From the NCBI RefSeq assembly GCF_035610345.1, contig NZ_CP141213.1, positions 1,240,001-1,304,000 of the forward strand: a DNA stretch of 64,000 nt, given 5' to 3'. This DNA is from Sinorhizobium meliloti. GTDB taxonomy: Bacteria; Pseudomonadota; Alphaproteobacteria; Rhizobiales; Rhizobiaceae. The notes under the pieces are model-generated. The model searched no databases. It worked only from the letters and a program-made list of their open reading frames with translations, and had not been told where the DNA came from. Positions 40,493 through 48,817 of this stretch are shown here, one piece after another (the stretch's first letter is position 1; every line of letters begins with the position of its first letter). Position numbers and translations under genes: made by a program.

Positions 40493-41383
40493 CTATTTCC
40501 CGGTATAGACGCCCGGTACGATCGGCTGCTCGGCCGGTACCGTCTCTCCGGCGACAACCTTTACGGCGGTGTCGATCGCCTGTTTGCCCATCTGGTCCGG
40601 GAATTGCTGGATCACGCCGACCATTACCGGATTGCCGTCGACGGCATCGCGTGCTTCCTTCATGCCGTCGAAACCGATGACCTTGACCTGCGATTCCAGT
40701 CCGGCAGCCTTGACGGCAACGGCCGCGGCAAGGGCCGCATCGTCGCCGAAGCCGAAAATGCCGGTAATGTCGGGATTGGCCTGCAGCATGTTCTGTGCGG
40801 CGGCGAGGGCTTCTGCGCGGGTGATGCCGGTCTGGGTCGCGACGATCTCCATTTCCGGATGCTTGGCGATCGCTTCCTTGAAGCCGTTGACGCGATTGAC
40901 CACCGACTGAACCGTCGGATAGTCGATAATGGCGACCTTGCCCTTGTTTCCGAGAACTTCGGCCATCAACTCGCCCGCCTTCACGCCGCCGGTGAAATTG
41001 TCGGTGCCGATATGCGACGTCACCGTCGCCCCATTGGCCGGAACGTCGACGGTGATCACCTTGATGCCGGCCTTTTCCGCCTTTGCGATCGCCGCGCGTA
41101 CGCCCTGGCTGTCGACAGGTGAGATGACGATCACATCAACGCCCTTGACGATGAAGTCCTCGACGTCGGCGAGCTGCTTGTTGAGGTCCTGATTGGCGAT
41201 CGCCACTTCGAGCGCGACATTCTTTTCGTTGGCTTCGGCTTTCATCGCCTCGGCGAGCTCAATGTAGAACGGGTGCTGCTGGGTCAGGAGCGATGCGCCG
41301 ATACCGTCGGCGAAGGCGCCGGATGCCAGCAAGGTGAGCGCAGTGCCGGCGACGAGAGTTTTGAGAATGCGGGGCATGTTCAT
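40493..41383 (-). CDS. Periplasmic sugar-binding protein (RbsB family)
   Basis: A 296-residue binding protein starting at the ATG at 41383 with GGGAGGAAACC before it. The signal peptide ends at SGAFA (residues 1-25; LKTLVAGTALTLLASGAFA). Mature-domain motifs: LLTQQHPFYIELAEAMKAEA, DVIVISPVDSQGVRAAIAKA, IKVITVDVPANGATVTSHIG, TDNFTGGVKAGELMAEVLGN, GIFGFGDDAALAAAVAVKAA and KVIGFDGMKEARDAVDGNPV. This is the ribose/allose class; the kinase and KbaZ-like genes point to tagatose, galactitol or a related polyol. First gene of the operon. Confidence 0.92.
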   Translation of the reverse strand: MNMPRILKTLVAGTALTLLASGAFADGIGASLLTQQHPFYIELAEAMKAEANEKNVALEVAIANQDLNKQLADVEDFIVKGVDVIVISPVDSQGVRAAIAKAEKAGIKVITVDVPANGATVTSHIGTDNFTGGVKAGELMAEVLGNKGKVAIIDYPTVQSVVNRVNGFKEAIAKHPEMEIVATQTGITRAEALAAAQNMLQANPDITGIFGFGDDAALAAAVAVKAAGLESQVKVIGFDGMKEARDAVDGNPVMVGVIQQFPDQMGKQAIDTAVKVVAGETVPAEQPIVPGVYTGK

Positions 41384-41410
41384 GGTTTCCTCCCTTGGAA
41401 ACGGCGGGCC

Positions 41411-41425
41411 TTCAACGTTTGCAAC
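41411..41425. promoter_or_regulatory. Possible LacI/GalR-type operator upstream of sugar-binding protein gene
   Basis: On the minus strand GGTTGCAAACGTTGAAGG surrounds a CG centre. One half, TTGCAAACG, is an excellent GalR/LacI half-site; the other is weaker. It lies 28 bases before the start at 41383. A TTGACG (41494-41489) further upstream could serve as a -35 box. Confidence 0.4.
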
Positions 41426-41540
41426 CAGGCAGGCGGGCCCTCCCGTCCCTGACCTTGGCAGGGAGTAAACACCATAAAACTTATCGCGCGTCAATTTTAA
41501 AAAGAACACACAACAACAAAATTCAGCGCACGAGAAAATA

Positions 41541-41918
41541 TTAGCTTCGGCTTCGATCCCCCGGATATTGCGGGACCGGAAGGGGAGGCAACCACCCCTC
41601 GCGCCGGACGACCCAGATCTCGTATTGGGGATTGAGAGCGGCCGGGGCATCGTCCAGCGAACCGACGCGAATTTCGGTTTCCTCTTCTCCCGGGTTGAAG
41701 AGCCGCGATCCGCAGTCGGGGCAAAAGCCACGGCCGGCGAATATCTTGACTTCGCCAGAGCTCTTGAAAGCCCGGGTGGGCCAGACGGCGAAGGTCACGA
41801 AAGAAGAGCCGCTTTCCTTGCGGCAGTCCGCACAATGGCAAAGTCCCACCCGCAAAGGTTCTCCGCGCACCTCATATCTCAGCGCGCCGCAAAGGCACCC
41901 ACCTGTTCTCGCAATCAT
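41541..41918 (-). CDS. GFA/DUF636 family zinc-binding protein
   Basis: A 125-residue protein of the glutathione-dependent formaldehyde-activating (GFA) fold. The zinc-ligand cysteines are visible: GGCLCGALRYEVRGEPLRVG, then LCHCADCRKESGSSFVTFAV, then FCPDCGSRLF. In characterised homologues this fold binds glutathione adducts, but most members have no known reaction. It stands alone, upstream of and in line with the sugar-importer operon, with a 157-base gap, so I see no reason to tie it functionally to that operon. Confidence 0.87.
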   Translation of the reverse strand: MIARTGGCLCGALRYEVRGEPLRVGLCHCADCRKESGSSFVTFAVWPTRAFKSSGEVKIFAGRGFCPDCGSRLFNPGEEETEIRVGSLDDAPAALNPQYEIWVVRREGWLPPLPVPQYPGDRSRS

Positions 41919-41948
41919 CTGCCGGCATCTCCAATCTGGCTAAGCATC

Positions 41949-41997
41949 GAGCGGGATCAAGGAAAGGCGCATGCCCGTTTCGACCCGCATCCGCTCC
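41949..41997. repeat. RIME-like palindromic intergenic element, copy C (diverged)
   Basis: GAGCGGGATCAAGGAAAGGC, then GCATGCCCGTTTCGACCCGC, then ATCCGCTCC. It keeps the outer arms and the GGAAA(A)G block of copies A and B but has changed inside. Confidence 0.5.
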
Positions 41998-42140
41998 AAC
42001 TCTTTCAGATATCCGATGGTTCATGATTTTGTTTGGCCGGACCGGAAGCCATCCCAGCCCGTCGAGGCGGTGCGGCCCTTGGGGAGCGGGAGGCGTGACC
42101 CTATCTAAGAGGCGGTGCAACCACCTGAAGGCGAACGCTC

Positions 42141-42515
42141 ATGTCAGACAAGCCGATCAGAATTCCGGGCCCCGACCATCCGATCACTGTCGAACGCAAT
42201 CCCCGGCGTGTTGTAGTCAGGCTCGATGGCCGCATCGTGGCCGATACGCGCGACGCGCTCACATTGCGCGAGGCGTCCTATCCGCCCGTGCAATACATCC
42301 CCCGCAGCGACGTCGACATGTCGATGCTTGCGCGCACCGATCATGGGACCTATTGCCCCTACAAGGGCGATGCGTCCTATTACAGTATCGCGGCCGGTGG
42401 CGAGCGCTCGAAGAATGCCGTCTGGACCTACGAGAATCCGCATCAAGCGGTCCGCGAGATCAAGGAGCACATGGCATTCTATCCGGACCGGGTGGATGCG
42501 ATCGAGGAAACGTAG
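42141..42515 (+). CDS. DUF427 family protein
   Basis: A 124-residue protein with the full DUF427 pattern: ITVERNPRRVVVRLDGRIVA, DTRDALTLREASYPPVQYIP, then DVDMSMLARTDHGTYCPYKG and DASYYSIAAGG, and the end ENPHQAVREIKEHMAFYPDR. The T-x-C-P-x-K-G segment is the family signature. The family is widespread in bacteria and fungi without an established reaction. It has its own transcription unit; the 265 bases downstream hold no further gene that I can support. Confidence 0.87.
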   Translation: MSDKPIRIPGPDHPITVERNPRRVVVRLDGRIVADTRDALTLREASYPPVQYIPRSDVDMSMLARTDHGTYCPYKGDASYYSIAAGGERSKNAVWTYENPHQAVREIKEHMAFYPDRVDAIEET

Positions 42516-42780
42516 CGGCAGGACCCGCTCGCTCGGCTCGACCTGTCTGCCCTTCTACGAGAAGGAGAGAACGGCCTGACCCAGTGATTGCTCGCCACGC
42601 CGGAGGTAATTCTTCACTCGACAACCGGGCTGCCAGGTCGCGCTTCCGGGATTGCCGCGGCTTTCCGCGACAATCCTTCCCCGAGGCGACGGTTCCATCC
42701 CCGGGGTAGGGAGGCTTGAGTTCTGGTTTTTCGGTTCCATTTGATGCTTGCAGGCGCAACATTATGAAGCAGGTGGTCGA

Positions 42781-43512
42781 ATGACGCGGAACATCATGGC
42801 ACTGGCTTTCACGGCCGTAATCGGAATGTGCAGTGCAGGCGTGGCGCATGCAGAGCAGTTGGCAGCGAGATCGAGCACCACCATAAAGAATGATCTCAAC
42901 TATCTGATTTACACGCCGGACGACTATGCGTCCTCCAGCAACGCGTATCCGCTTGTTGTGTGGCTACACGGCGGCGATCAGGGCGGGACCGATATCGAGA
43001 AAGTCAGATCGAGTGGCATTCCGAAATTGATCGAGGAGGGAAAGAAATTCCCCTTCCTGGTGTTTTCACCTCAGAATCCGAGTGAAGAGCTGCTTTATCC
43101 GATCGAGAAAGTCGAGGCGGCACTCGACGAGGTTATGTCGAAGTATCGCGTCGATCGCGCGCGTGTCTATGTCGTGGGGTTCAGTCGCGGCGCTTTCGCT
43201 GCTTGGGCCATGGCAGAACAGTTTCCCGAAACATTCGCCGCTGTCGTTCCGATCGCCGGCGGCGGCAATCGCCACTACCTCAGCAGAACAAATGAAAAGG
43301 CAGCCTTCTGGGTGTTCCACGGCACGAACGATCAAGTCATCCCTTTGTCGGATTCAGTCGTGCTCTATGAGCGGCTTGTGGGTCTGAAGCGTAATGCTCG
43401 TCTGAGTGTTTTGGAGGACGTGGACCACTCGGGCGTCGAGCGGGCCGCCTTGAACGATCCCGAGCTCTGGGACTGGCTTCTGAAACAGCGCCTTGAGGTC
43501 GCGCCTGAGTAA
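42781..43512 (+). CDS. Secreted alpha/beta hydrolase (esterase/peptidase-like)
   Basis: A 243-residue protein. Start at the ATG at 42781; the signal peptide MTRNIMALAFTAVIGMCSAG is cleaved after AHA (about residue 23). The hydrolase core shows PLVVWLHGGDQGG (oxyanion region), the nucleophile elbow VVGFSRGAFAAW (Ser in GFSRG), the acid residue in FHGTNDQVIPLSDSVVLYE and the catalytic His in LEDVDHSGVERAAL. It resembles the LpqC/prolyl-oligopeptidase-like esterases with a predicted periplasmic location. Substrate unknown. Confidence 0.83.
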   Translation: MTRNIMALAFTAVIGMCSAGVAHAEQLAARSSTTIKNDLNYLIYTPDDYASSSNAYPLVVWLHGGDQGGTDIEKVRSSGIPKLIEEGKKFPFLVFSPQNPSEELLYPIEKVEAALDEVMSKYRVDRARVYVVGFSRGAFAAWAMAEQFPETFAAVVPIAGGGNRHYLSRTNEKAAFWVFHGTNDQVIPLSDSVVLYERLVGLKRNARLSVLEDVDHSGVERAALNDPELWDWLLKQRLEVAPE

Positions 43513-43681
43513 ACCTGTCGATCCTCAGCCCGTACCGCGGAATGCGAACGGCGTCTGCTTGGCGCCCGCTCCGATCAGAAAGGCCGGTGAAGCCGACACC
43601 GCCGCCAGTGAGTCGTACGGCAGCTAGCGGCTTTTTCGCGACAATCAGTTGCTTCCCTCCCTATCACAAACCTGCCGGGCT

Positions 43682-44191
43682 TCAGGTGAGTTTAGCGAGG
43701 ATGTCGTCGACGACACTTGGGACGGTATACGCCGTGTCGATATTGATACCGGCAGGAAGATACTCCCGGGTACGATGATAGCGGAGTACCAGGGCCCGCT
43801 CGGCCGGCTCGAAACCCGGTTCATTGGGCCGCCCATCCAGTCGTCGGTCCAACGTCTCAACGTCGATGTCGAGCACGAAAACCTTATCGAACAGGTCCAG
43901 GAATTTGTGGAAATTGCGCGAGCCGCCACAAAAGAACGTGGCGGGATGGGTGGAGTCGGCAGCAATAGCTCGCACCTTCTCGACAGGCCAGATCCAGTGC
44001 GCGTATCCCCAGGCGATGCGGTCTGCGCCTTCGGGTGGTCCTGCGAGCGCCTGGCCTGTCTCGGGGTCGCCGACATAGGCCAAAACGCGGTCACCATGGA
44101 CGACATGGTAGCCCCGCCGCTCCAGTTCGGTAGCGACAGACGTCTTTCCGGTACCCGAGCCGCCTTCGATTAGATAGTTCTTGATGCCCAT
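43682..44191 (-). CDS. P-loop nucleotide kinase-like ATPase
   Basis: A 169-residue protein starting at the ATG at 44191 (MGIKNYLIEG). Walker A is IEGGSGTGKTSVATELERRG (residues 8-27). Conserved hydrophobic strand and acidic residue are in LFDKVFVLDIDVETLDRRLD, and a lid-like arginine-rich segment follows (ERALVLRYHRTREYLP). It resembles AAA_18/shikimate- or nucleoside-kinase-like proteins seen as orphan genes in rhizobia. I see no antitoxin partner, so a zeta-toxin role is not supported. It lies just left of the tauR-derived repeat. Confidence 0.75.
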   Translation of the reverse strand: MGIKNYLIEGGSGTGKTSVATELERRGYHVVHGDRVLAYVGDPETGQALAGPPEGADRIAWGYAHWIWPVEKVRAIAADSTHPATFFCGGSRNFHKFLDLFDKVFVLDIDVETLDRRLDGRPNEPGFEPAERALVLRYHRTREYLPAGINIDTAYTVPSVVDDILAKLT

Positions 44192-44353
44192 GGGGTTTTT
44201 TATCACTGCCTTCAATCCGGTGTGAAGACACTGTACCTGGGGTGTGCTCAGCAAGGGTATCGCCTTGCGGAAAGAAGGTACTCACAAACTTCGAGCCGCC
44301 AGCAAACAGCGCTGTCAACGGCGCTCCGCTTGCTAGTGCCGCTGCCGCACCGA

Positions 44354-44545
44354 TGCCACCCGAAGCTGCAAGATTCATCCTACCCCGTAGCCATGCGGAA
44401 GAAGCGGCACGGTCCGTCGTCTTGCGGGAAGAAGGGGGACCCGGATTTGATCAGCACGACGTCCTTGCGCAAAGCGTTCATCAGCAGGTCCGCATCGAGA
44501 CCTTCCGGCCCCTCGATCCAGACGGACGTGCCGCCGAAAGCCGCA
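44354..44545 (-). pseudogene. Truncated duplicate of the tauR 3' end
   Basis: Bases 44354-44545 match 48832-49088 in the same orientation, nearly identical apart from an internal deletion of about 65 bases after TACCCCG. Read on the minus strand it encodes the TauR segment FGGTSVWIEGPEGLDADLLM-NALRKD and GSPFFPQDDGPCRFFRM, then breaks. The flanks on both sides differ from tauR. It marks the left edge of the accessory block 44546-48831. Confidence 0.85.
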
Positions 44546-44602
44546 CTCGTTTCGGTATCGGCGCGCCGATCTCCAACGGCCTCGGCATTTCGCCGCATTG
44601 CA

Positions 44603-44628
44603 GGAACAGCAGAGACCGACTTCACGTT
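44603..44628 (+). promoter_or_regulatory. EcfG-type promoter motif upstream of FabMG-like gene
   Basis: GGAAC (44603-44607), 17 bases, CGTT (44625-44628): full match to GGAAC-N16/17-CGTT. It is 113 bases before the start at 44742. Confidence 0.45.
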
Positions 44629-44741
44629 TTGAAATGAACCGTCACCGAAAATGAGTTCCCATTCGGTGCCAGTGCGGTCATGTCTTTGCGACGCTCGTAT
44701 GAGCCATTGCTCGACGACACACGAATCAAAGAGCTGACAGC

Positions 44742-46121
44742 ATGGAAAATCCGGTTGCACTGAATCGTCTTTCCGAGAACACGGTCTTCCGTAAAGGCGA
44801 TGTTTTCGTACTCTTCGGCGAACTGTTCGGCCGCGGATACGCCACCGGTTTGCTCGAGGAAGCCCGGCGGGCCGGCATGGAGATTGTAGGGATCACCGTC
44901 GGGCGGCGCGACGAGAACAACGCGCTACGGCCGCTCGACGCCGAGGAACTGTCTTCAGCGGAGGCCCGGCTGGGCGGCAGGATCATCAACATACCTCTTA
45001 TGGCGGGTTTCGATCTCGATGCGCCCGCAGACGGCCCAACTCCCACCGATCTCCTGGCAAAGATGACGCTTGAGAGCTGGGAACACGACAAGCTCGACTG
45101 GGACTATGTGAGGCAATGCCGCGACATCGCCACTGCGCGTTTTACGGAGTCGCTTGCAAAGGTCATGACCGTTCTCGACGGAATGATCGCCGCTGGGCGC
45201 AATGTTTTCTTCGCCCACACAATGGCCGGAGGCATCCCGAAGGCGAAGGTACTCTTGGTCGTCGCCAATCGAATCTACAAGGGAACCGGAACCCGCCACA
45301 TGTCATCGCAGACCTTGCTCGACAGTGATATGGGAAAACTCATCCTGCAGAATTTTGACGACGTCTCCGCAAACACCTTTCGCCATCTCATTGATTTCAG
45401 CGCGGCGATCCGCCAGCGCGTGGAAGCTTCGGGCGGTCAAATACGATATACGGCCTATGGTTACCACGGATCGGCGATCCTCATCGACGGAAGCTATCGT
45501 TGGCAGACCTACACCAACTACACCCAGGGTTATGCCAAGATGCGGCTCGAAGGCATTGCGGAGGAAGCCTGGGCGAAAGGCATCAAGGCAACTGTCTATA
45601 ATTGTCCCGAAATCCGGACCAATTCGTCCGATGTGTTCACGGGTATCGAGCTGCCCCTGATACCGCTGCTGCTTGCGTTGAAGAAAGAAAACGGTGGCCA
45701 ATGGGCAGACGAACAGTGGCAGGCCTGCGAGCAGCTTCTGGCAGACGGCTTAACCATGAAGGATGTGTTCCGGAAGATCACCGACATGCAGGCCAGCGAG
45801 GTCATGCGCCCGTTCTATGAGTTTTCGGCATGGCCCATGGCAAACAGCCAGGCACAGGCCGATTTGACCATCGGCACGTCCAACGACATCACCCGGATGC
45901 ATCGGGATAGCAAGTTGATGATCAGCGATCTCCTGAGCGGTCTCGTTGTGAAGGCGACGGGGCAGCTAATTTTCGGCGAATCTTCCGAACCCTCCGGTCC
46001 CGTCCTGTGGCTCAACCACGATATCGTGGCTCGGCGACTTAACGCTTCCCACCCGCATGCGAAGTCTCCCGCGCCGCTTATCACGCAGGGAACGGAATCT
46101 TCGCACCTCGAGGTGGCGTGA
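44742..46121 (+). CDS. FabMG-like enoyl-ACP reductase family protein (tentative)
   Basis: A 459-residue protein. The N-terminus GDVFVLFGELFGRGYATGLL, followed by AGMEIVGITVGRRDENNALR, looks like a nucleotide-binding fold. Further distinctive blocks are VFFAHTMAGGIPKAKVLLVV, YTAYGYHGSAILIDGSYRWQ and TYTNYTQGYAKMRLEGIAEE. I associate this pattern with proteins annotated as FabMG-type enoyl-ACP reductases, but that is recollection of the family rather than a motif proof. If right, it would act in fatty-acid synthesis and might tolerate enoyl-reductase inhibitors. It is convergent with the DeoR gene and is the largest gene of the tauR-flanked block. Confidence 0.5.
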   Translation: MENPVALNRLSENTVFRKGDVFVLFGELFGRGYATGLLEEARRAGMEIVGITVGRRDENNALRPLDAEELSSAEARLGGRIINIPLMAGFDLDAPADGPTPTDLLAKMTLESWEHDKLDWDYVRQCRDIATARFTESLAKVMTVLDGMIAAGRNVFFAHTMAGGIPKAKVLLVVANRIYKGTGTRHMSSQTLLDSDMGKLILQNFDDVSANTFRHLIDFSAAIRQRVEASGGQIRYTAYGYHGSAILIDGSYRWQTYTNYTQGYAKMRLEGIAEEAWAKGIKATVYNCPEIRTNSSDVFTGIELPLIPLLLALKKENGGQWADEQWQACEQLLADGLTMKDVFRKITDMQASEVMRPFYEFSAWPMANSQAQADLTIGTSNDITRMHRDSKLMISDLLSGLVVKATGQLIFGESSEPSGPVLWLNHDIVARRLNASHPHAKSPAPLITQGTESSHLEVA

Positions 46122-46216
46122 CGGGTTCCCGGCTTAGCTTGGAAGCTGGTGTTTTGGTCATGAAGCGACGAATCTTGCGACAGGAATGAGCCTTCATTTC
46201 CGCCACTGTCCGCCAT

Positions 46217-46972
46217 TTACGACGATATGATCTGCATGCCTAGATCGCGAAGAGGGGTGAGCAGATCCTCGGGACACTTCCTGCTCACAATAAGCCCGTC
46301 GACGTCATCGAAGCCAACGACGCTGTACGCGGAGACGGCACCGAGCTTTTCCCTCGAGCCAAGCACGACCGTCTCAGCAGCCTGCCGGCAGATCGCCCGC
46401 TTCACCGCCGCCTCCTCGCGGTCTCCCGTCGTCAGGCCGTGCTCTACATGGATACCGGTCACGCCCATGAAGTAGAGATCCACGCGGATCTGCGATATTG
46501 CTTCGATGGCGACGGCCCCTACGGAGACGTTCGAATGCTTGTAGATGTGACCGCCGATAAGCTCCACATCCACTCCCGGATGATCAAGAAGAGCGGTTGC
46601 GACGTCGGGGCTATGGGTCACAACCGTCGCCTTCAAGCCCTTTGGGAGGGCGCGCGCGAGCCTGATTGTCGTCGTGCCTCCATCCAGGAAGACGATCTGT
46701 CCTTCCTTGACCATGCCGGCGGCGACCTTGGCGATCTCGGCCTTGTCGTTGACGGACACATTTCGGCGCGTGGGAAGGTCTTTGAGTGCCTTGGAGGTGG
46801 GGAGAGCGCCGCCATGCACGCGTTGAAGTAGTCCTTCGCCAGCAAGCTCCCGAAGGTCTCGCCGGATCGTGTCCTCGGATAGGCCCAGCTTCCGGCTGAA
46901 CTCTTTCGCGACGATCCGGCCTTCCTTGTCGAGGGCGTCGAGGAGCAGCGCCTTGCGCTCGGTGGTCAGCAT
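46217..46972 (-). CDS. DeoR/GlpR family transcriptional regulator
   Basis: A 251-residue DeoR-type regulator. The N-terminal helix-turn-helix (ERKALLLDALDKEGRIVAKE, then SRKLGLSEDTIRRDLRELAG) and the family motif LLQRVHGGALPTSKAL are at residues 1-60. The sensor domain has the phosphosugar-binding signatures VFLDGGTTTIRLARALPKGL, VELIGGHIYKHSNVSVGAVA and DLYFMGVTGIHVEHGLTTGD. It is divergent from the NUDIX gene across a region with a long inverted repeat (47147-47189), so it likely controls that gene and itself. Confidence 0.92.
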   Translation of the reverse strand: MLTTERKALLLDALDKEGRIVAKEFSRKLGLSEDTIRRDLRELAGEGLLQRVHGGALPTSKALKDLPTRRNVSVNDKAEIAKVAAGMVKEGQIVFLDGGTTTIRLARALPKGLKATVVTHSPDVATALLDHPGVDVELIGGHIYKHSNVSVGAVAIEAISQIRVDLYFMGVTGIHVEHGLTTGDREEAAVKRAICRQAAETVVLGSREKLGAVSAYSVVGFDDVDGLIVSRKCPEDLLTPLRDLGMQIISS

Positions 46973-47146
46973 GTGGGAGCTTCCTTTTCAGATAGTGCAA
47001 ACCTGGCAATAACCGCTGCAATTGAATCCCTAGCTCCAGCCCGTGGCGGCTCTGCAATGCAGGCTCGGGAGTGACTGCAGGAATTTCCCGAACGTGGAAG
47101 CTCGCTTTAACGCGCCCGCCGTGATGCGTCCGTCGCCTATGCTCCG

Positions 47147-47189
47147 CATATTGCACGAACACAAATATCATGCAATATCGTGCAGTATG
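47147..47189. promoter_or_regulatory. Inverted-repeat operator in the deoR-nudK divergent region
   Basis: CATATTGCACGA (47147-47158) and TCGTGCAGTATG (47178-47189) are inverted copies with one mismatch, 19 bases apart, with an additional TGCAATAT between them. This is a plausible site for the DeoR protein at 46217. It lies immediately upstream of the NUDIX gene start at 47205. Confidence 0.55.
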
Positions 47190-47204
47190 TGATGGAGAAC
47201 GTGT

Positions 47205-47804
47205 ATGTCGGTTGCAGATCGGATTCGGGTCGAGCAGGTGACCACCCTGTCGGACGACTGGTATGTCCTGAAAAAGACGACCTTCAGCTTCCGTCGGACG
47301 GACGGAGAGTGGCAGAGACAGAGCAGGGAGACCTACGATCGCGGCAATGGCGCGACGATCCTGCTTTACGATTTGCAGCGCCGAAAGGTCTTGCTCACCC
47401 GGCAGTTCCGCTACCCTGCCTTCGTCAACGGGTATGACGATCTTCTGATCGAGACACCCGCTGGCCTTCTGGACAAGGCAACAGCGGAAGAGCGGATCAA
47501 GGCGGAGGTGGAGGAGGAGACCGGATACCGTGTCACCGATGTCAGTCAGGTGTTCGAAGCGTTCATGAGCCCTGGATCGGTGACGGAACGCCTTCACTTC
47601 TTTGTCGGAGCCTATTCGACCGCTGATCAAGTATCGGAGGGTGGTGGCGACCCGGACGAAGGCGAAGACATCGAACGTCTGGAGCCGACAATCGAAGAGG
47701 CGCTGAGGATGATCGCCGACGGCCGGATCCGCGACGGCAAGACCATTATGCTCCTGCAATATGCCGCGCTGCACCTCTTCAAGGACACCGCATGTTCACC
47801 TTGA
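47205..47804 (+). CDS. NUDIX hydrolase, NudK-like (GDP-mannose/ADP-sugar pyrophosphatase group)
   Basis: A 199-residue protein with the NUDIX fold: LLYDLQRRKVLLTRQFRYPA leading to the Nudix box (GLLDKATAEERIKAEVEEET-GY, residues about 88-110, with the metal-binding REVEEE-like EVEEE). YVLKKTTFSFRRTDGEWQRQ and DLLIETPAGLLD are typical of the NudK/NudF group, which hydrolyses GDP-mannose or ADP-sugars. GGAGAA precedes the ATG. Control by the divergent DeoR regulator suggests a link to sugar-nucleotide turnover. Confidence 0.87.
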   Translation: MSVADRIRVEQVTTLSDDWYVLKKTTFSFRRTDGEWQRQSRETYDRGNGATILLYDLQRRKVLLTRQFRYPAFVNGYDDLLIETPAGLLDKATAEERIKAEVEEETGYRVTDVSQVFEAFMSPGSVTERLHFFVGAYSTADQVSEGGGDPDEGEDIERLEPTIEEALRMIADGRIRDGKTIMLLQYAALHLFKDTACSP

Positions 47805-48047
47805 GAGCGGCGAAACGCGAAGACCTTGCGCGCAACTTCGAGATCTGGTGCACGTCGGTTCTGGCGACGCACCAGTTTCTCTCGGCGGAAGCTTCGACGA
47901 GATCGGCGAGTTCGTCGAGAAGTCGTACCTGCCAACCGCAGATTTTACAGTTGCGCAGACGACACCCATTGGTTCATCGGCACGACCGGGGATCATGTCG
48001 ATGCCTTGTTCGTCCATGCTGAGAGTAGGGGTCAAGGCAGTCGATGA
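47792..48047 (+). pseudogene. GNAT acetyltransferase remnant with two frameshifts
   Basis: Three successive frames together read as the start of a GNAT acetyltransferase. MFTLRAAKREDLARNFEIWC and TSVLATHQFLS are in one frame; DEIGEFVEKSYLPTADFTVA in the next; DTHWFIGTTGDHVDALFVHA and ESRGQG in the third. It stops inside the acetyl-CoA-binding motif, so the C-terminal half is missing. It begins inside the end of the NUDIX gene. Confidence 0.7.
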
Positions 48048-48140
48048 ATGCTCCTAAATCGTCGACACTGACTTGAACATCGATAGCGCGATTCTCACAG
48101 GGTCGATCGCCCATCCAGACCGAAGGCAAATTCAGAAGCG

Positions 48141-48617
48141 ATGAGTTCGGATCCGTGCAGCATCAAGATTCGTCGGGCTAGATCTACTGAACCAGAGGCT
48201 GTGGCATCTGTATTCCGGAGGTCGCGCCAAGCCTTTCTCTCCTACTTGCCAGATCTGCACACCTTTGAGGAAGACAAGGCCTACTTCCGCAACATCGTGT
48301 TCCGAGACTGCGATGTGTGGGTGGCTGACGAACAGCGGTTGGTCGTCGGCTTCTGCGCCTTCAAGCAAGGTTGGGTGGAACACCTTTACCTCCTGCCTGG
48401 CTATACGGGCCGCGGGATCGGCCGGAAGCTGATTGCGAAGGCGCAGGACCATTTCGACCATCTTCAGCTCTGGGTTTTCCAGGCGAATGTTGATGCGATC
48501 GCCTTCTACGAGCGAAACGGGTTCGTCAGGATTCGTGAGACGGACGGAACCGACTGTCAGGAGAAGATGCCCGATGCGCTATATCGGTGGGATGCCGGCG
48601 TGACAGCAGGCTTGTAA
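48141..48617 (+). CDS. GNAT family N-acetyltransferase
   Basis: A 158-residue acetyltransferase. Motif A, the acetyl-CoA pyrophosphate loop, is VEHLYLLPGYTGRGIGRKLI (about residues 78-97, with Q/RxxGxG/A as GRGIGR). Motif B follows in LQLWVFQANVDAIAFYERNG, with FVRIRETDG. The N-terminal substrate part is typical (IRRARSTEPEAVASVFRRSR). Substrate unknown. It lies between the GNAT remnant and tauR and looks intact. Confidence 0.87.
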   Translation: MSSDPCSIKIRRARSTEPEAVASVFRRSRQAFLSYLPDLHTFEEDKAYFRNIVFRDCDVWVADEQRLVVGFCAFKQGWVEHLYLLPGYTGRGIGRKLIAKAQDHFDHLQLWVFQANVDAIAFYERNGFVRIRETDGTDCQEKMPDALYRWDAGVTAGL

Positions 48618-48817
48618 CGTCGGTGTCACGTCGGCCTCAGGAAGCTTTAACAACGGCTTCGGGCGAGTCTCAAACCTCACACCGCGCCTCGGATATCTGC
48701 TTCTCTCACAACCGCCTTAGAAGCAGAAGGTCCGCCTCCGGCCCCTTTTCACCCTCAACCAATGGCAACTCCCCACGTCTGCCAAAGTTGACACGGTGAA
48801 TGCCCATGCGCAGATCG

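Larger units (their letters stand above)
44192..44741. other. Non-coding gap holding a tauR fragment and an EcfG-like motif
   Basis: This 550-base stretch has no intact gene. It contains a degenerate copy of the tauR 3' end (44354-44545) and a promoter-like motif (44603-44628), both listed separately. The remainder shows short broken frames only. Confidence 0.6.

Noticed and set aside
38886..40508. 540-codon open frame antisense to the sugar ABC ATPase
   Set aside because: The sense strand has complete Walker and signature motifs; the antisense product has no recognisable domain.
43682..44191. Zeta-toxin or toxin-antitoxin module
   Set aside because: The protein has a P-loop kinase look, but no antitoxin gene lies beside it and zeta-specific residues are not evident.
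44742..46121. Nicotinate phosphoribosyltransferase
   Set aside because: The length is similar and a NUDIX gene is nearby, but the expected phosphoribosyl-binding motifs are absent and the N-terminus looks like a nucleotide-binding reductase fold.
48132..48461. Minus-strand frame opposite the GNAT gene
   Set aside because: The plus strand carries both GNAT motifs; the minus-strand product has no signature.
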